The notes beneath the pieces were generated by a model. That model did not search any database. It was not told the DNA's origin and saw only the letters and a list, made by a program, of their open reading frames with translations. A stretch of 64,000 nt of DNA from Rhodococcus sp. OK302 (GTDB lineage Bacteria > Actinomycetota > Actinomycetes > Mycobacteriales > Mycobacteriaceae): positions 5,926,501 to 5,990,500 of the forward strand of contig NZ_NPJZ01000001.1 of assembly GCF_002245895.1 (NCBI RefSeq), given 5' to 3'. This document shows positions 40,561 through 51,659 of this stretch, piece after piece; the first letter of the stretch is position 1, and every line of letters begins with the position of its first letter. Made by a program: the position numbers and the translations under genes.

Positions 40561-41231
40561 CAGGCGGGTTCCTTACCTTCGGGGTACACGGCGTCGACCT
40601 CGACCTCGACGAGCCACCCCGCTACCGGTAGTCCGGCAACTTCGAGCGCGAAGCGAGTGGGTCGGGCGCTGTTCCGTTCGATCGGTGCAATTGGTGCCGC
40701 CGTCCCCATCGGAACCAACTCCGTGTCCCCGGTATCGAGGTTCGTGTTAGCGAAGAACTGCCGGTAGGCGCGATTCCATCCCGCGTAGTCGGCTTTGTCC
40801 GCACCCGGTGCGTTGTCGAGGAATACTCGCATAGTGACGACGTCTTCAAGACTCAGACCTTGGGCTTCGAGATTGTCGCGAATCTTCTTGAGTACGTTGA
40901 TGCCTTGAGCCTCGGTGACGCTCACTCCGGCCGGCAGAACTCCGCCCGAGAACTGAGAGTCGATATACGACTCGGGAGAGCCTTCGGGTGCGGTCTTGTT
41001 TCCGGCCGACGGTCCGATACCACTGGTCTTGTACATCGCGGTGTCACTACCGATTGCCACACCCTGTGCGATCATCGGATTCGCTTGTCCGGCTTCGAGT
41101 ACCGACTTCGAGACGAAGGAACTCTTGACGGTATCTGCTTCAGCTGTGTCCGTTGTGCAGGCGGTGGCCGTGCTGAGCACGACTGTGGCAGCGAATGCAG
41201 CAGCGACAATTTTGGTGGTGCGAGATTTCAT
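40560..41231 (-). CDS. RidA-family lipoprotein (putative exported imine deaminase)
   Basis: RidA (YjgF/UK114) proteins hydrolyse reactive enamines and imines released by amino-acid enzymes. The 223-aa protein has a basic N-terminus, hydrophobic segment and a lipobox-like TATAC with Cys at about residue 25, so it should be a membrane-anchored lipoprotein rather than cytosolic like most RidA. The RidA fold spans about 50-220: NVLKKIRDNLEAQGLSLEDVV, MRVFLDN with a conserved-position Arg, and ARPTRFALEVAGLP near the end. GGAG before the ATG is good. It lies downstream of the L-amino-acid oxidase and is coupled to tatA. Confidence 0.85.
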   Translation of the reverse strand: MKSRTTKIVAAAFAATVVLSTATACTTDTAEADTVKSSFVSKSVLEAGQANPMIAQGVAIGSDTAMYKTSGIGPSAGNKTAPEGSPESYIDSQFSGGVLPAGVSVTEAQGINVLKKIRDNLEAQGLSLEDVVTMRVFLDNAPGADKADYAGWNRAYRQFFANTNLDTGDTELVPMGTAAPIAPIERNSARPTRFALEVAGLPVAGWLVEVEVDAVYPEGKEPA

Positions 41232-41285
41232 GGTGTGCTCCTCGGAAAAGGTGATTGATGGAGACGGCCTGCTGCGCGGTCCGCG

Positions 41286-43034
<1,749 letters not shown>

Positions 43035-43105
43035 TCAGGCGAGTGCGATCAGCGGAAGCATGTTCGAAATATCGCTGTTACAGAGTCCGACTAGCGTGAC
43101 GCGAC

Positions 43106-44632
43106 ATGTCCGCTCTCACCGAAGCCATCGCGAAGTCCTTCGCGACGCGCGCCAAGCAGCCACCGGCTCGCTCGCCGCTGCGCGCTCTTGGGCGTCGGCA
43201 ACTTTCGGGTGCCGAAGTACTCGCGCAATCGGTGGCGACGACGGCGCCCGCGGTCTCGATGGTCGTCCTGCCCGTCACCATGCTGACACATGGACACCTG
43301 CTCGGCGGAATGATCACGATCATCGTCGCAACAGTGTTGGTGACTCTGATCGCGTTCTGCGTATCTCAATTCACCAGGCGAATGGCAGCGTCGGGCGGAC
43401 TTCACAGTTTTGTGTTCCGAGGACTCGGCACCCGAGCCGCCCTCACAACTGGCGTAGCCATGCTGGTCAAGTACCTCGGCAGCGCGGCTATGACCTTGTA
43501 TCACGGTGGACAAGCAGCCATTGCGCTACTCGGGTTTGCCGGCATACACCTGCACAACACATTTCAGGTGACCGCTCTGTATGCGGGCATCTCCGCGCTG
43601 ATACTCGGCGCCCTGGTCCGCAGCGTCAGATTTGCGGCCTGGGCAATCCTGATCGTCGAGGCCTGTTCACTGCTCTTCATCATCGCGCTCATGCTGATCG
43701 GCCGGTCGGGAAGTCAACAAGCACAGATTGTTCCTCCGACATCAAGTCACGGACTGTTGCTTACGGCGTTGGCTGCCGTATTTGCACTCGCCGGCTTCGA
43801 GAGCGCCGCATTCTTCGGTCCCGAAGCCCGGAGACCCCTGGTGACCGTCACGCGCACAGTACTTCTCACGCCCTTGATCTGTGGTGGACTGTTCGTCTTT
43901 GCCGGATGGGCAGCGTGGTCCGGACGCAGCGATACTCTGGTCAACGCATATCTTCACGGCACCGCAACCGGCGTGAGCCCAGCAGTGGTGATCGCGCTCA
44001 ACATCGGGTTGGGGTGCTCGTGGCTGGCTTCGTCGATGGCATCGTCGAATGCTGCTTCGCGCCTGATCTATTCGTTCGGGATCGAACGTCTTATCCCCCG
44101 CCGATTCGCCTCCGTACACAGCGTCTTCCGCACTCCCCACATCGCATTGAGTGCTGTCATCACCGCAGTCCTGCTGGGTGGCGGCGCATTTGCGGTTCTC
44201 GGACGAGGTGAGATTTTCGACGATCTGCGTCTGACGGTGCGCGGCGCAGTCATCCTCGCCTACACTCTGGTGGCAATCGCGTCCCTCGTATTCCTCACGC
44301 GCATCAGCGAACACACTCCCGGCATTCTTGCCGCTGCATCGTGCGGTAGCGGCGCAGGTGGCGTGACTCTCGGTTATCTGGTGTATGTCAACATGATCGA
44401 CCATTCCTATGTCACACCCATTGCCGTGCTGTCGATCCTGATGTCAGGCACATTCTGGCAGCTCTATCTTGCTCAGCGCAGCCCGAAAAGCCTTCTCCAC
44501 ATCGGAGCCTTCGACAGGCCCGAGACCGAGGACGTACTTCCGGGCGCGGGGGTATTCACCACCGATGCAGCCGGAAACATCGTGCTGGTACGCGAATCGG
44601 TTGTGGGCGAATCGGCGACGGGTGCCCGCTGA
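43106..44632 (+). CDS. APC-family amino acid permease
   Basis: A membrane transporter of 508 aa with about 12 helices. The N-terminal LSGAEVLAQSVATTAPAVSM matches the APC-family first-helix region, and FALAGFESAAFFGPEARRP is the conserved Glu-containing sixth-helix region of amino acid permeases. The C-terminal tail is hydrophilic. The ATG at 43106 has no obvious ribosome site, so the start is uncertain. It is divergent from the L-amino-acid oxidase operon and coupled to the IclR gene (TGATG). Likely imports an amino acid or keto-acid related to the oxidase substrate; this is inferred from location. Confidence 0.87.
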   Translation: MSALTEAIAKSFATRAKQPPARSPLRALGRRQLSGAEVLAQSVATTAPAVSMVVLPVTMLTHGHLLGGMITIIVATVLVTLIAFCVSQFTRRMAASGGLHSFVFRGLGTRAALTTGVAMLVKYLGSAAMTLYHGGQAAIALLGFAGIHLHNTFQVTALYAGISALILGALVRSVRFAAWAILIVEACSLLFIIALMLIGRSGSQQAQIVPPTSSHGLLLTALAAVFALAGFESAAFFGPEARRPLVTVTRTVLLTPLICGGLFVFAGWAAWSGRSDTLVNAYLHGTATGVSPAVVIALNIGLGCSWLASSMASSNAASRLIYSFGIERLIPRRFASVHSVFRTPHIALSAVITAVLLGGGAFAVLGRGEIFDDLRLTVRGAVILAYTLVAIASLVFLTRISEHTPGILAAASCGSGAGGVTLGYLVYVNMIDHSYVTPIAVLSILMSGTFWQLYLAQRSPKSLLHIGAFDRPETEDVLPGAGVFTTDAAGNIVLVRESVVGESATGAR

Positions 44633-45384
44633 TGGTCGGTAGACCTCGAGATCTGGGCGGCCATGAACCGCGAGCCGTGCAGCGTGCGCTGGCGCTCCTC
44701 GAATCGGTTGCCCGTCTGGGATCCGGCGCACGAGCCAAAGACATTGCCGCACTTGCCGAAATTCCACCGGCAACCGCATATCGGCTGCTCAACATCCTCG
44801 TCGCCGATGGATACCTGGTTCGGATCGCGGACCTTTCCGGATTTGCGCTCGGCCGACGCACCCGCGAATTGGCTGGAGCAGCAGGAGAACCCACGACTGT
44901 GGACAACGCCGCGATTCTCGAAGAACTCCGGGAGCAACTCCGCTACGGGATCTACCTCGTGTCGTATACCGACGGAAAGATCAGACTCGTCGACCGCGAT
45001 CCTGATCACGAACTCAGCGGTGAACGCACTCTGGTGAGCGTGCTGCATGCGTCTGCCATCGGCAAGCTTTTGCTTGCTTCGCTGGCCGAGCCGGCAGTTT
45101 TGCCGCTTCGGAAAGTTACCGCATACACCATCATTGATGCGGATCGCCTCGAATTGGAGCTCTCGCGAATCAGGCGCGGGGAGCCGGCTCGTGAAGTCGA
45201 CGAAATTCGAGTGGGCCGCTCAGCCGTCGCCGTACCGATTCACGATGCGCAACACAGCGTCGTCGGAGCGCTCGCGGCGATCGGACCGACTGGCAGACTA
45301 TCTACCGAGGACACCGAACTGTCAGGTTTGCTCCGTGAATATGCCGACAAAATGGTGTCTCCGGAACTCTCCCGCGCAAGCTGA
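44632..45384 (+). CDS. IclR-family transcriptional regulator
   Basis: DNA-binding repressor or activator with a ligand-sensing C-terminal domain. A winged helix lies at about residues 14-75 (VQRALALLESVARLGSGARAKDIA in pieces; IPPATAYRLLNILVADGYL), and the IclR effector domain at about 85-245 (HASAIGKLLLASL, FDDEE-like DEIRVGRSAVAVPIHD). The start shares one base with the permease stop. Likely controls the permease and the divergent oxidase operon. Length 250 aa is normal. Confidence 0.9.
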   Translation: MVGRPRDLGGHEPRAVQRALALLESVARLGSGARAKDIAALAEIPPATAYRLLNILVADGYLVRIADLSGFALGRRTRELAGAAGEPTTVDNAAILEELREQLRYGIYLVSYTDGKIRLVDRDPDHELSGERTLVSVLHASAIGKLLLASLAEPAVLPLRKVTAYTIIDADRLELELSRIRRGEPAREVDEIRVGRSAVAVPIHDAQHSVVGALAAIGPTGRLSTEDTELSGLLREYADKMVSPELSRAS

Positions 45385-45387
45385 GCG

Positions 45388-46911
45388 TCACAGCCCGAAT
45401 ATTCGTTTGAGAAGACCGAGATGTTCGTCAGCCCATCCGATAAGCCCGAGAGTGTCGTCGAGATTCTGCGGCGGGTTCCGTACCAGTGTGTCCCGCCTGA
45501 CCAGCCGATCAAAATCCACAGTCGCGGAATCGAACTGCACCCCCGCAACCGACATGATCTTCACCAGTTCCTGTGCCAGAACTCCGTAGGCCACCGTGGT
45601 CGGATGCACTCCGTCCAGCGAGAACAGGCCGCCGGACGCTCGACCTCCCCTCCCGTCGGCGGACAGGAACCGTGAATCCGGTACCGGCGCAAGATCAGTG
45701 ATCGCCTTGGGCAACGGATAGGGCGTCCACCACGACGGCCTCGCGTTGACGTCAGCGATGTATCTTCGCGATGCCACGCGCTCGAGAAGTCCCGCGACAT
45801 CGAAGAGGTGCCAGTCTTTGCCCACCCGCCGAGCGTTGGCCACGGCCTGCTCGATCCCCTTGTTGTACAGGTCGATCGCCGTGTCGACTGCCCAGGCCTG
45901 CGCTCCGGTGATGTGCTGATCACGTCGGGGATCGAAGTCGGCGTCGCGCACCCAAGGCCGGGCATAAAACGGGAAGTACCGCGAACCGGTTTCGACCTTG
46001 CCACCCAGACCGCGCGCTATCGGGGCAATCGTGACGTGCGGAACCGTGCAGAGGATCACGTGTTGCGCATTGATTCGCCGAATCGCAGTGAGTACGTCGG
46101 CGTACTCCGACGCGAAGTGACTCGGCTGCCACACCGTGTAGTCACGCTTGGCATCTTGGTCACGAAAGTTGTTGCCGCTCCACTGCACCCGAAGCTCTGT
46201 CACCGTCCGAAGCGCATTGTTCGCGCCGAGAAAGACAATCAGAGTTTCGATTCCCTCCTTGCCCAGTTCTGCTGCCGCGTCGAATGCCGTCATGTGTTTC
46301 TCGGCATCCGTACCGCGCGGGAGTACCCGCAGTGCGGCGCGCTCGCCGTTGTTCTCGACGATCTGACTGAGCACATCGTCGTGAGGTTGATGCATCGCAG
46401 CTTCGCAGGATGCTGCGGTTTTGGTGAGCGCATCCCGCAAATCCCAACCGTAAACCGAGAGATTGTGATTGATCGCCGAGAATGTCGGTGCGAAGCTGCC
46501 CGCGCCACGTTCCCAATAGTCCTCGACCTGATCCATGAATCCGCGTGCCGCGAACAATGCCAGTGGAATCTCCCACAAGTCAGTCGTGGTACCGAAACGC
46601 TCTTCCAATGTTCGTAGCAGCAGTTCGATGTTGAGCGGAAGACCACCAGGGCCGCCGTATCGAGGGAATCGAAATTGGTCGAACCAGCCCAGTTGATACG
46701 CGATGATCGCCGGATACGACAGATCGGTATTGAACACCGCCCCGCTCTGAAATCCCTGGCTCAGGGAGTCCCCGATTGCCACCAACCGATGGCGGGCGGA
46801 GCCGGCAGACGGGACTACCGAGATTCCGAGTGTGGAATCGAATTGTGGAACACGCGGCCCGGCAGCTGCTGCGGCCACGACGTCGGCCGGAGTATCAGAA
46901 GGCAGTTCCAT
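45388..46911 (-). CDS. SGNH/GDSL-type hydrolase
   Basis: Probable esterase or lipase. Catalytic Ser lies in AIGDSLSQGF near residue 48, block III appears as IVFLGANNAL near 227, and the Asp-x-x-His block as SLDGVHPTTVAYG near 440. At 507 aa it is larger than usual (200-400) with insertions between blocks. No signal peptide is seen. The ATG at 46911 has AGGTG upstream. It converges on the IclR gene with only 3 bp between the stops. Substrate unknown. Confidence 0.83.
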   Translation of the reverse strand: MELPSDTPADVVAAAAAGPRVPQFDSTLGISVVPSAGSARHRLVAIGDSLSQGFQSGAVFNTDLSYPAIIAYQLGWFDQFRFPRYGGPGGLPLNIELLLRTLEERFGTTTDLWEIPLALFAARGFMDQVEDYWERGAGSFAPTFSAINHNLSVYGWDLRDALTKTAASCEAAMHQPHDDVLSQIVENNGERAALRVLPRGTDAEKHMTAFDAAAELGKEGIETLIVFLGANNALRTVTELRVQWSGNNFRDQDAKRDYTVWQPSHFASEYADVLTAIRRINAQHVILCTVPHVTIAPIARGLGGKVETGSRYFPFYARPWVRDADFDPRRDQHITGAQAWAVDTAIDLYNKGIEQAVANARRVGKDWHLFDVAGLLERVASRRYIADVNARPSWWTPYPLPKAITDLAPVPDSRFLSADGRGGRASGGLFSLDGVHPTTVAYGVLAQELVKIMSVAGVQFDSATVDFDRLVRRDTLVRNPPQNLDDTLGLIGWADEHLGLLKRIFGL

Positions 46912-46942
46912 GCACGTTCACCTCCAGCGAGGTCCCGCAATG

Positions 46943-47155
46943 TCAGCCGATCAGCGGTGGATTACGACGATCATTGTGCGGACGTTCGGATGATGCGTCC
47001 GCTTCGAAGGACGCGGCAGTCCGATCCGCCCAGGCTTGATTGCGGCTTTCGAATTCGGCACGGTCGCGCCTCGCAATGGCCCGACCGAAAAGAATGGCGA
47101 TCGGAATGGCACACACCACCCACACGAGCAGTACGCCGCCCACAATCCACCACAT
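46943..47155 (-). CDS. Small single-pass membrane protein
   Basis: A 70-aa protein starting MWWIVGGVLLVWVVCAIP, with one N-terminal membrane helix and a charged cytoplasmic tail (ARRDRAEFESRNQAWADR). No family recognised. Such small membrane proteins are common and annotated as hypothetical in actinomycetes. The gene ends 31 bp upstream of the GDSL hydrolase and may be cotranscribed with it. Confidence 0.55.
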   Translation of the reverse strand: MWWIVGGVLLVWVVCAIPIAILFGRAIARRDRAEFESRNQAWADRTAASFEADASSERPHNDRRNPPLIG

Positions 47156-47238
47156 AACACGCCATTATGCCCGAATAGTGGAGAAGATCCCGACAGCTAT
47201 CCCATGAGTCCACAATGTGACATCTGAGATGCCACTCA

Positions 47239-47520
47239 TCAGTCGGCCGAATTGTTGGATTCTCGGCGTCTACGGATCCGAATCCATTCACGAACTGCAA
47301 TGCCGAATGCCGCAAAACCCAGCAAATCAGACATGGTTAGTCCGTGCTGCGAGTTGAGCGACCACAACACTTGTCCCTCGAGTGGTCCGTTGAACAGCAG
47401 CCACGCCACTGCCGCAACTGCAGTGGCCACGGCACTGCCCATCGAAGGCTTGAGCAGACACACAGCGGTGGTGACAAACAGCAAATTCATGAAGATCAGG
47501 CCGTAAAAGAGACTGATCAT
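47239..47520 (-). CDS. Small integral membrane protein, unknown function
   Basis: A 93-aa protein with about three membrane helices (LFYGLIFMNLLFVTTAVCLL; TAVAAVAWLLFNGPL; LLGFAAFGIAVREW) and a positively charged C-terminus RIRRRRESNN. The ATG at 47520 is preferred over GTG 47523. It starts 15 bp after the dcd stop and is probably cotranscribed with dcd. I do not recognise a family. Confidence 0.65.
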   Translation of the reverse strand: MISLFYGLIFMNLLFVTTAVCLLKPSMGSAVATAVAAVAWLLFNGPLEGQVLWSLNSQHGLTMSDLLGFAAFGIAVREWIRIRRRRESNNSAD

Positions 47521-47535
47521 CACCGTGATCCACCG

Positions 47536-48105
47536 TCAGCCGCGGTTGAAGTTCAGGTACGCCTTCGACGGGGTCGGTCCGCGCTGGCCCTGGTACTTGG
47601 AACCTGCCTCGGAACTTCCGTACGGGAACTCGGCTGCGCTCGAAAGTCTCAGCAGGCACAGCTGACCGATTTTCATTCCCGGCCACAAGATGATCGGGAG
47701 ATTCGCGACGTTGGACAACTCCAGCGTGATGTGGCCGCTGAAGCCCGGATCGATGAAACCTGCGGTGGAGTGCGTCAGCAGGCCCAGACGCCCCAAGCTG
47801 GACTTACCTTCGAGGCGTCCCGCCAAATCGTCGGGCAGTGAGCACACCTCGAGCGTCGAACCGAGGACAAACTCTCCAGGGTGCAGAACGAACGGCTCGC
47901 CCTCCGCCCGCTCGACGAGGCTGGTCAGTTCGTCCTGACGCTGCGCCGGGTCGATGTGCGTGTATCGCGTGTTGTTGAAGACCCGAAACAGACCGTCCAG
48001 TCGCACGTCGACACTGGACGGCTGAACCATCGTGTCGTCGAAGGGGTCGATGCCCAGGCGTCCAACGGAAATTTCGGCACGGAGGTCACGATCGGAGAGC
48101 AGCAC
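47536..48105 (-). CDS. dcd: dCTP deaminase
   Basis: Converts dCTP to dUTP in thymidylate synthesis; in actinobacteria a bifunctional form may also hydrolyse dUTP to dUMP. The sequence shows [43 protein letters not shown] with the conserved Ser-Ser-x-x-Arg and the [11 protein letters not shown] core, and the C-terminal [12 protein letters not shown]. 189 aa is normal. The GTG start at 48105 has no ribosome site and may be translated from a short or absent leader. Confidence 0.96.
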   Translation of the reverse strand: MLLSDRDLRAEISVGRLGIDPFDDTMVQPSSVDVRLDGLFRVFNNTRYTHIDPAQRQDELTSLVERAEGEPFVLHPGEFVLGSTLEVCSLPDDLAGRLEGKSSLGRLGLLTHSTAGFIDPGFSGHITLELSNVANLPIILWPGMKIGQLCLLRLSSAAEFPYGSSEAGSKYQGQRGPTPSKAYLNFNRG

Positions 48106-48171
48106 ACGTAGAGGTTACCGGTTCAGGCCCTCCGAGCCGACCAATCGTCACAGCCGTAGGGGTCAGGGCCA

Positions 48172-49698
48172 TCACACCGTGACGTGCCGCACCGCCCTGG
48201 TCTTGTAGGCCGAGAGGTCGAAGCGTGAGAGCTTACGACGCAAGTTGCTCATCGATCCCGGCCACGGCAGCGCCACCCGGCCGTTATCGGCAAGGTAGTA
48301 ACTCGCGCATCCACCCAGCGCAAAAGTCGATGATTTCATTGTCTTGTCCACGGCGTCGACAAAAGCCTGCTGCTCTTCCTCCCGAACCTCGATGCTGGTC
48401 AGTCCGTGCGAACGTAAGGATTCGAGCGCCCCGAGAATGTAGTCGGTTTGCGCCTCCGCCATCACGAAACCCGACAAGGTTCCCGCGTTGGGTCCGAACA
48501 TGATGTACGCGTTGGGGAATCCCGCCATGGTGGTTCCCATGTAGGCCGTCGGGTTGCCGTCCCACACGTCGGCGAGGCTCCGGCCGTCTTTTCCGTGAAT
48601 GCGTTCAGCCACCGGATGATTTTGCAGAGTATGAAATCCGGTGCCCAGAACGATGGCATCGGCGACAGCTTCTCGGCCGTCCGCCGTAATGACGGAGTTT
48701 TCGGTTATCCGAGCTGCCGGGGACGTCCAGAGGTCGACATTGTCGCTCGCCAACGCCGGGTAGAAGTCGTTGGAGAACCCCAATCGCTTGCACGCCGGCG
48801 CGTAGTCAGGAGTGAGATCGGCAATCATCTGCGGGTCGGTAATCGACTTCCGGATGTGTGCCTTCGCCACGGTCGACATCGCACGCGCGAAACGCGGAAA
48901 CTTCGTCGCGAGAACAAAGAAGATGTCCATCGGAATCCAGATTCCCAGTCGCATTGCCTTCATCAAAGCCGGGAATCTGCGTAGCATTCGACGCTCGAAT
49001 GCTGTTGTCTTCCAATTTGGTTTGGCCATCACCCACGACGGAGTTCGCTGCAGAACCGTCATCTGCTTCACCGCTGGTTGGATGGCCGGTACAAACTGAA
49101 TTGCCGACGCGCCCGTGCCGATGACTACGACGTTCTTGCCCGTCGGATCGAAGTCTTTCGGCCAGTTCGACGAGTGGAAGACTTCACCCGTGAAATCCTC
49201 CAGGCCCGGCAACGACGGGATGATCGGCTCGTGGAGTGGACCTGCGGCGGCGATGAACGAACGAGCTTGGTAGACACCTTGATTCGTCGTAATTTGCCAA
49301 CGCTGGAGACCGTCGTCCCACGTTGCGTCGAGCACTTCCGTTCCCAGTTCGAATTTCTCCGCCAACTGGTACTTCTCGCACACACGATTCAGGTAAGTCT
49401 CGACTTCACTCTGGGGTGAGAATCCGGCGCTCCAATCGGGATTGAGCTCGAACGAAAATGAATAGACATGCGACGGAATATCTACGGCGCAACCGGGATA
49501 CGTGTTGTGGTGCCAGGTCCCGCCGACGCTGTGCGCTCGTTCGACGATCACGATGTCGTCGATCCCTTTTCGTAGGCAGCCGATCGCGGCCGAGATTCCG
49601 CAGAGTCCCCCGCCCAGAATCAGCACGTCGACGACGCGCTCGCCTTGCCCTTCGACAGTGGGAGTCGACTCCGCGATTCTCAGGTCCTGTGTAGGCAT
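48172..49698 (-). CDS. Type I Baeyer-Villiger monooxygenase (FAD/NADPH)
   Basis: Inserts oxygen next to a ketone to give an ester or lactone. The 508-aa protein has the FAD motif VLILGGGLCGISAAI, the Baeyer-Villiger fingerprint FTGEVFHSSNWP (FxGxxxHxxxW), and the second nucleotide-binding motif VVVIGTGASAIQF, in the expected order. PGCAVDIPSHVYSFSFE is also family-typical. It sits downstream of a TetR gene with two palindromic sites in its promoter, and an esterase gene lies just beyond, suggesting ketone to ester to acid plus alcohol. Natural substrate unknown. Confidence 0.92.
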   Translation of the reverse strand: MPTQDLRIAESTPTVEGQGERVVDVLILGGGLCGISAAIGCLRKGIDDIVIVERAHSVGGTWHHNTYPGCAVDIPSHVYSFSFELNPDWSAGFSPQSEVETYLNRVCEKYQLAEKFELGTEVLDATWDDGLQRWQITTNQGVYQARSFIAAAGPLHEPIIPSLPGLEDFTGEVFHSSNWPKDFDPTGKNVVVIGTGASAIQFVPAIQPAVKQMTVLQRTPSWVMAKPNWKTTAFERRMLRRFPALMKAMRLGIWIPMDIFFVLATKFPRFARAMSTVAKAHIRKSITDPQMIADLTPDYAPACKRLGFSNDFYPALASDNVDLWTSPAARITENSVITADGREAVADAIVLGTGFHTLQNHPVAERIHGKDGRSLADVWDGNPTAYMGTTMAGFPNAYIMFGPNAGTLSGFVMAEAQTDYILGALESLRSHGLTSIEVREEEQQAFVDAVDKTMKSSTFALGGCASYYLADNGRVALPWPGSMSNLRRKLSRFDLSAYKTRAVRHVTV

Positions 49699-49761
49699 GT
49701 GTATTCACCTTCCCGATCGGCCGAAACTGGCCATTGAAGTGACGCACACCACACGTTAGTC

Positions 49762-49775
49762 AGTAACCACTTACT
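49762..49775. promoter_or_regulatory. Candidate TetR operator 1 (AGTAA-N4-TTACT)
   Basis: A perfect inverted repeat with 5-bp arms and 4-bp spacer lies 64 bp upstream of the monooxygenase start. The same TTACTTG arm recurs in operator 2, which supports a shared binding protein. Confidence 0.6.
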
Positions 49776-49830
49776 TGTCTAGAGCCAATTTGGGCACGTC
49801 AGAGCCCTTGACAAGGGATGCAAAAGGGAT

Positions 49831-49850
49831 AAGTATGCAAACACTTACTT
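49831..49850. promoter_or_regulatory. Candidate TetR operator 2
   Basis: AAGTA and TACTT arms around a longer spacer, with the CACTTACTTG direct repeat shared with operator 1 (49768-49777 and 49842-49851). It lies directly downstream of the TetR stop codon and 130 bp upstream of the monooxygenase gene. Confidence 0.5.
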
Positions 49851-49854
49851 GAGA

Positions 49855-50475
49855 TCAGGGGTTTCGCTCGACCAAACCGTCGATCACGATCGCGGTGATC
49901 TGTTCCGCCAAGGTCACCCGATCACGCGAGCGTTGATTGAGCTGATCCGAGACAGTGAGAAACCATGCCGCTCCGAAGATCATCTGAACAACCAGCTCGG
50001 CATCAAATTTCTTGTGCGCCCAGGCTTTCAGATTGATTTCCACAACTTCTTGAATCTTGTCCAGCGACGGCATGATTCGAGTTCGAAAATAGTCGGTCGA
50101 CGCTTCCGACTGACCGAACAGCATCACACCCAGTAGGGGCGCAACCTCCCCCATCACATCGAGGAGTTCGGCAATGAATGCAGATGTACGAGCGCGCATG
50201 ACCTCCGCAGTCACGTCGAACTCTTCGGGTGGGGCACCGGACGCATCGACCAATCGCATCACCGCAGCCTCGAGGGGCGCCGCCACCGCAGCCTCGAACA
50301 ACTCTTCCTTGGATGCGAAGTGCCGGTACAGCAACGCCTCGTTGACGCCGGCTTCCACAGCGATATCGCGGGTTCTGGCTCCGGCGAGCCCGGTGCGCGA
50401 GAAGACAGTTCGAGCAGAACGAACAATTTGTTCGCGACGGTCGTCGGCGCTCAAACGCTTGCGCGGCGCGGTCAC
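49855..50475 (-). CDS. TetR-family repressor of the monooxygenase unit
   Basis: N-terminal TetR helix-turn-helix at about residues 10-60 (IVRSARTVFSRTGLAGARTRDIAVEAGVNEALLYRHF in pieces, ending RHFASKEELF), C-terminal ligand domain to residue 206. The GTG at 50475 has GGGAG about 12 bases upstream. The gene is upstream of and codirectional with the Baeyer-Villiger monooxygenase, with two palindromes in the 157-bp gap, and divergent from the esterase gene. Autoregulation and control of both neighbours is inferred. Confidence 0.88.
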   Translation of the reverse strand: MTAPRKRLSADDRREQIVRSARTVFSRTGLAGARTRDIAVEAGVNEALLYRHFASKEELFEAAVAAPLEAAVMRLVDASGAPPEEFDVTAEVMRARTSAFIAELLDVMGEVAPLLGVMLFGQSEASTDYFRTRIMPSLDKIQEVVEINLKAWAHKKFDAELVVQMIFGAAWFLTVSDQLNQRSRDRVTLAEQITAIVIDGLVERNP

Positions 50476-50560
50476 CGTTCACGCTCCCATCGCACTGACA
50501 CTGTTCTAGTCCGGTTCTGCACCATCCGACCCTACCGCCCGTCTCCCAGAAAGAAATCTC

Positions 50561-51520
50561 ATGAAACTACGAATGCCTCCCGCACTCCTCCGAATGGGAC
50601 TTCGCGGTGCCCGCCCCCTCTTCACCTCATCTCGCCTACCGATTTCGACCAAACGCACACTCGTCGACCTGCTGTCGCAAGGTGCGCGGCCACCCCGAGG
50701 AACCCGAATCCAAGGCACCGACCACATCGGCGGCGTCGAAGTCGAGCGGGTACGGCCACCCAATTCTTCGGACTCCCACACACTCCTGTACCTGCACGGC
50801 GGTGGCTACGCCCTGGGAAGTGCCCGCGGCTACACCGGATTTGCGGCCAACCTCGGAGCTGCAGCGGGCATGAACGTCGTCCTGGTCGAGTACAGACGTG
50901 CCCCCGAACATCCGTTTCCGCACGCCCTCGACGACGCACTGGCCGTGTACCGGGCACTCGTCTCCAGCGCGGAAGATGCATCGAAGGTGGTGATCGCCGG
51001 CGATTCTGCTGGCGGCGGTTTGGCTCTGGCACTCGCGATGGCCTTGCGTGACAACGGAGATCACCTACCGGCGGCCCTCGGATTGATCTGCCCGTGGGCC
51101 AACCTGGCTGCCGACGTCGAACACCGTCGGAAAGCCGGAACCGACCCCTTAATCATTCCTTCACTCATCTCCGATTGGGCGCCCGCCTACGTCGGGAGTG
51201 CCGACGCGGCAGATCCGATGATCTCCCCCGTGTACGGCGACATGAGCGGCCTACCGCCCGTCGTACTTCATTCAGCCGGGCAAGATCCGATCTCAGCAGA
51301 TGCCCATCTGCTCGAAAAATTGTTCCACGACAACAACTCTGGCGCCATTGTCGAGCACTTCCACAATCCGCATCGGTGGCATGTCTATCACCTGCAGGTC
51401 GGATTTCTCCGCGATGCGGATGATGCCCTCACGCACTTGGGTCAACGACTGGCTGCGTATGCAAAACACCCGCGGCAACAACGCCAGTCAGGCTTCGCAC
51501 ACAATGGGCAGGTCGTCTGA
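50561..51520 (+). CDS. Alpha/beta hydrolase, hormone-sensitive-lipase-type esterase
   Basis: Ester hydrolase. It shows the HSL oxyanion motif LYLHGGGYALGSARG, the nucleophile motif IAGDSAGGGLALA (Ser near residue 149), a candidate Asp in SAGQDPISADA and a His-rich segment near residue 268. Length 319 aa is typical. The gene is divergent from the TetR gene by 85 bp. It probably hydrolyses the ester product of the monooxygenase. The natural substrate is unknown. Confidence 0.9.
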   Translation: MKLRMPPALLRMGLRGARPLFTSSRLPISTKRTLVDLLSQGARPPRGTRIQGTDHIGGVEVERVRPPNSSDSHTLLYLHGGGYALGSARGYTGFAANLGAAAGMNVVLVEYRRAPEHPFPHALDDALAVYRALVSSAEDASKVVIAGDSAGGGLALALAMALRDNGDHLPAALGLICPWANLAADVEHRRKAGTDPLIIPSLISDWAPAYVGSADAADPMISPVYGDMSGLPPVVLHSAGQDPISADAHLLEKLFHDNNSGAIVEHFHNPHRWHVYHLQVGFLRDADDALTHLGQRLAAYAKHPRQQRQSGFAHNGQVV

Positions 51521-51577
51521 TAATGTTCGCAACGCAGGGTTTCGGGTGGGATGTGAACGTCCCCGATCCCTGGTTGT

Positions 51578-51651
51578 GCCGGTGTGGTGAAGTGGTATCA
51601 CGTGACCTTCCCAAGGTCGAGTTGCGGGTTCGATTCCCGTCACCGGCTCCA
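51578..51651 (+). tRNA. tRNA-Gly (anticodon CCC)
   Basis: A 7-bp acceptor stem GCCGGTG/CACCGGC encloses a D-arm with AAGTGGTA, an anticodon arm TGACC-TTCCCAA-GGTCG with anticodon CCC, and a T-arm GCGGG-TTCGATT-CCCGT. A discriminator T and encoded CCA end at 51651. The sequence closely follows the actinobacterial tRNA-Gly pattern. Confidence 0.95.
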
Positions 51652-51659
51652 TAGGGTGT

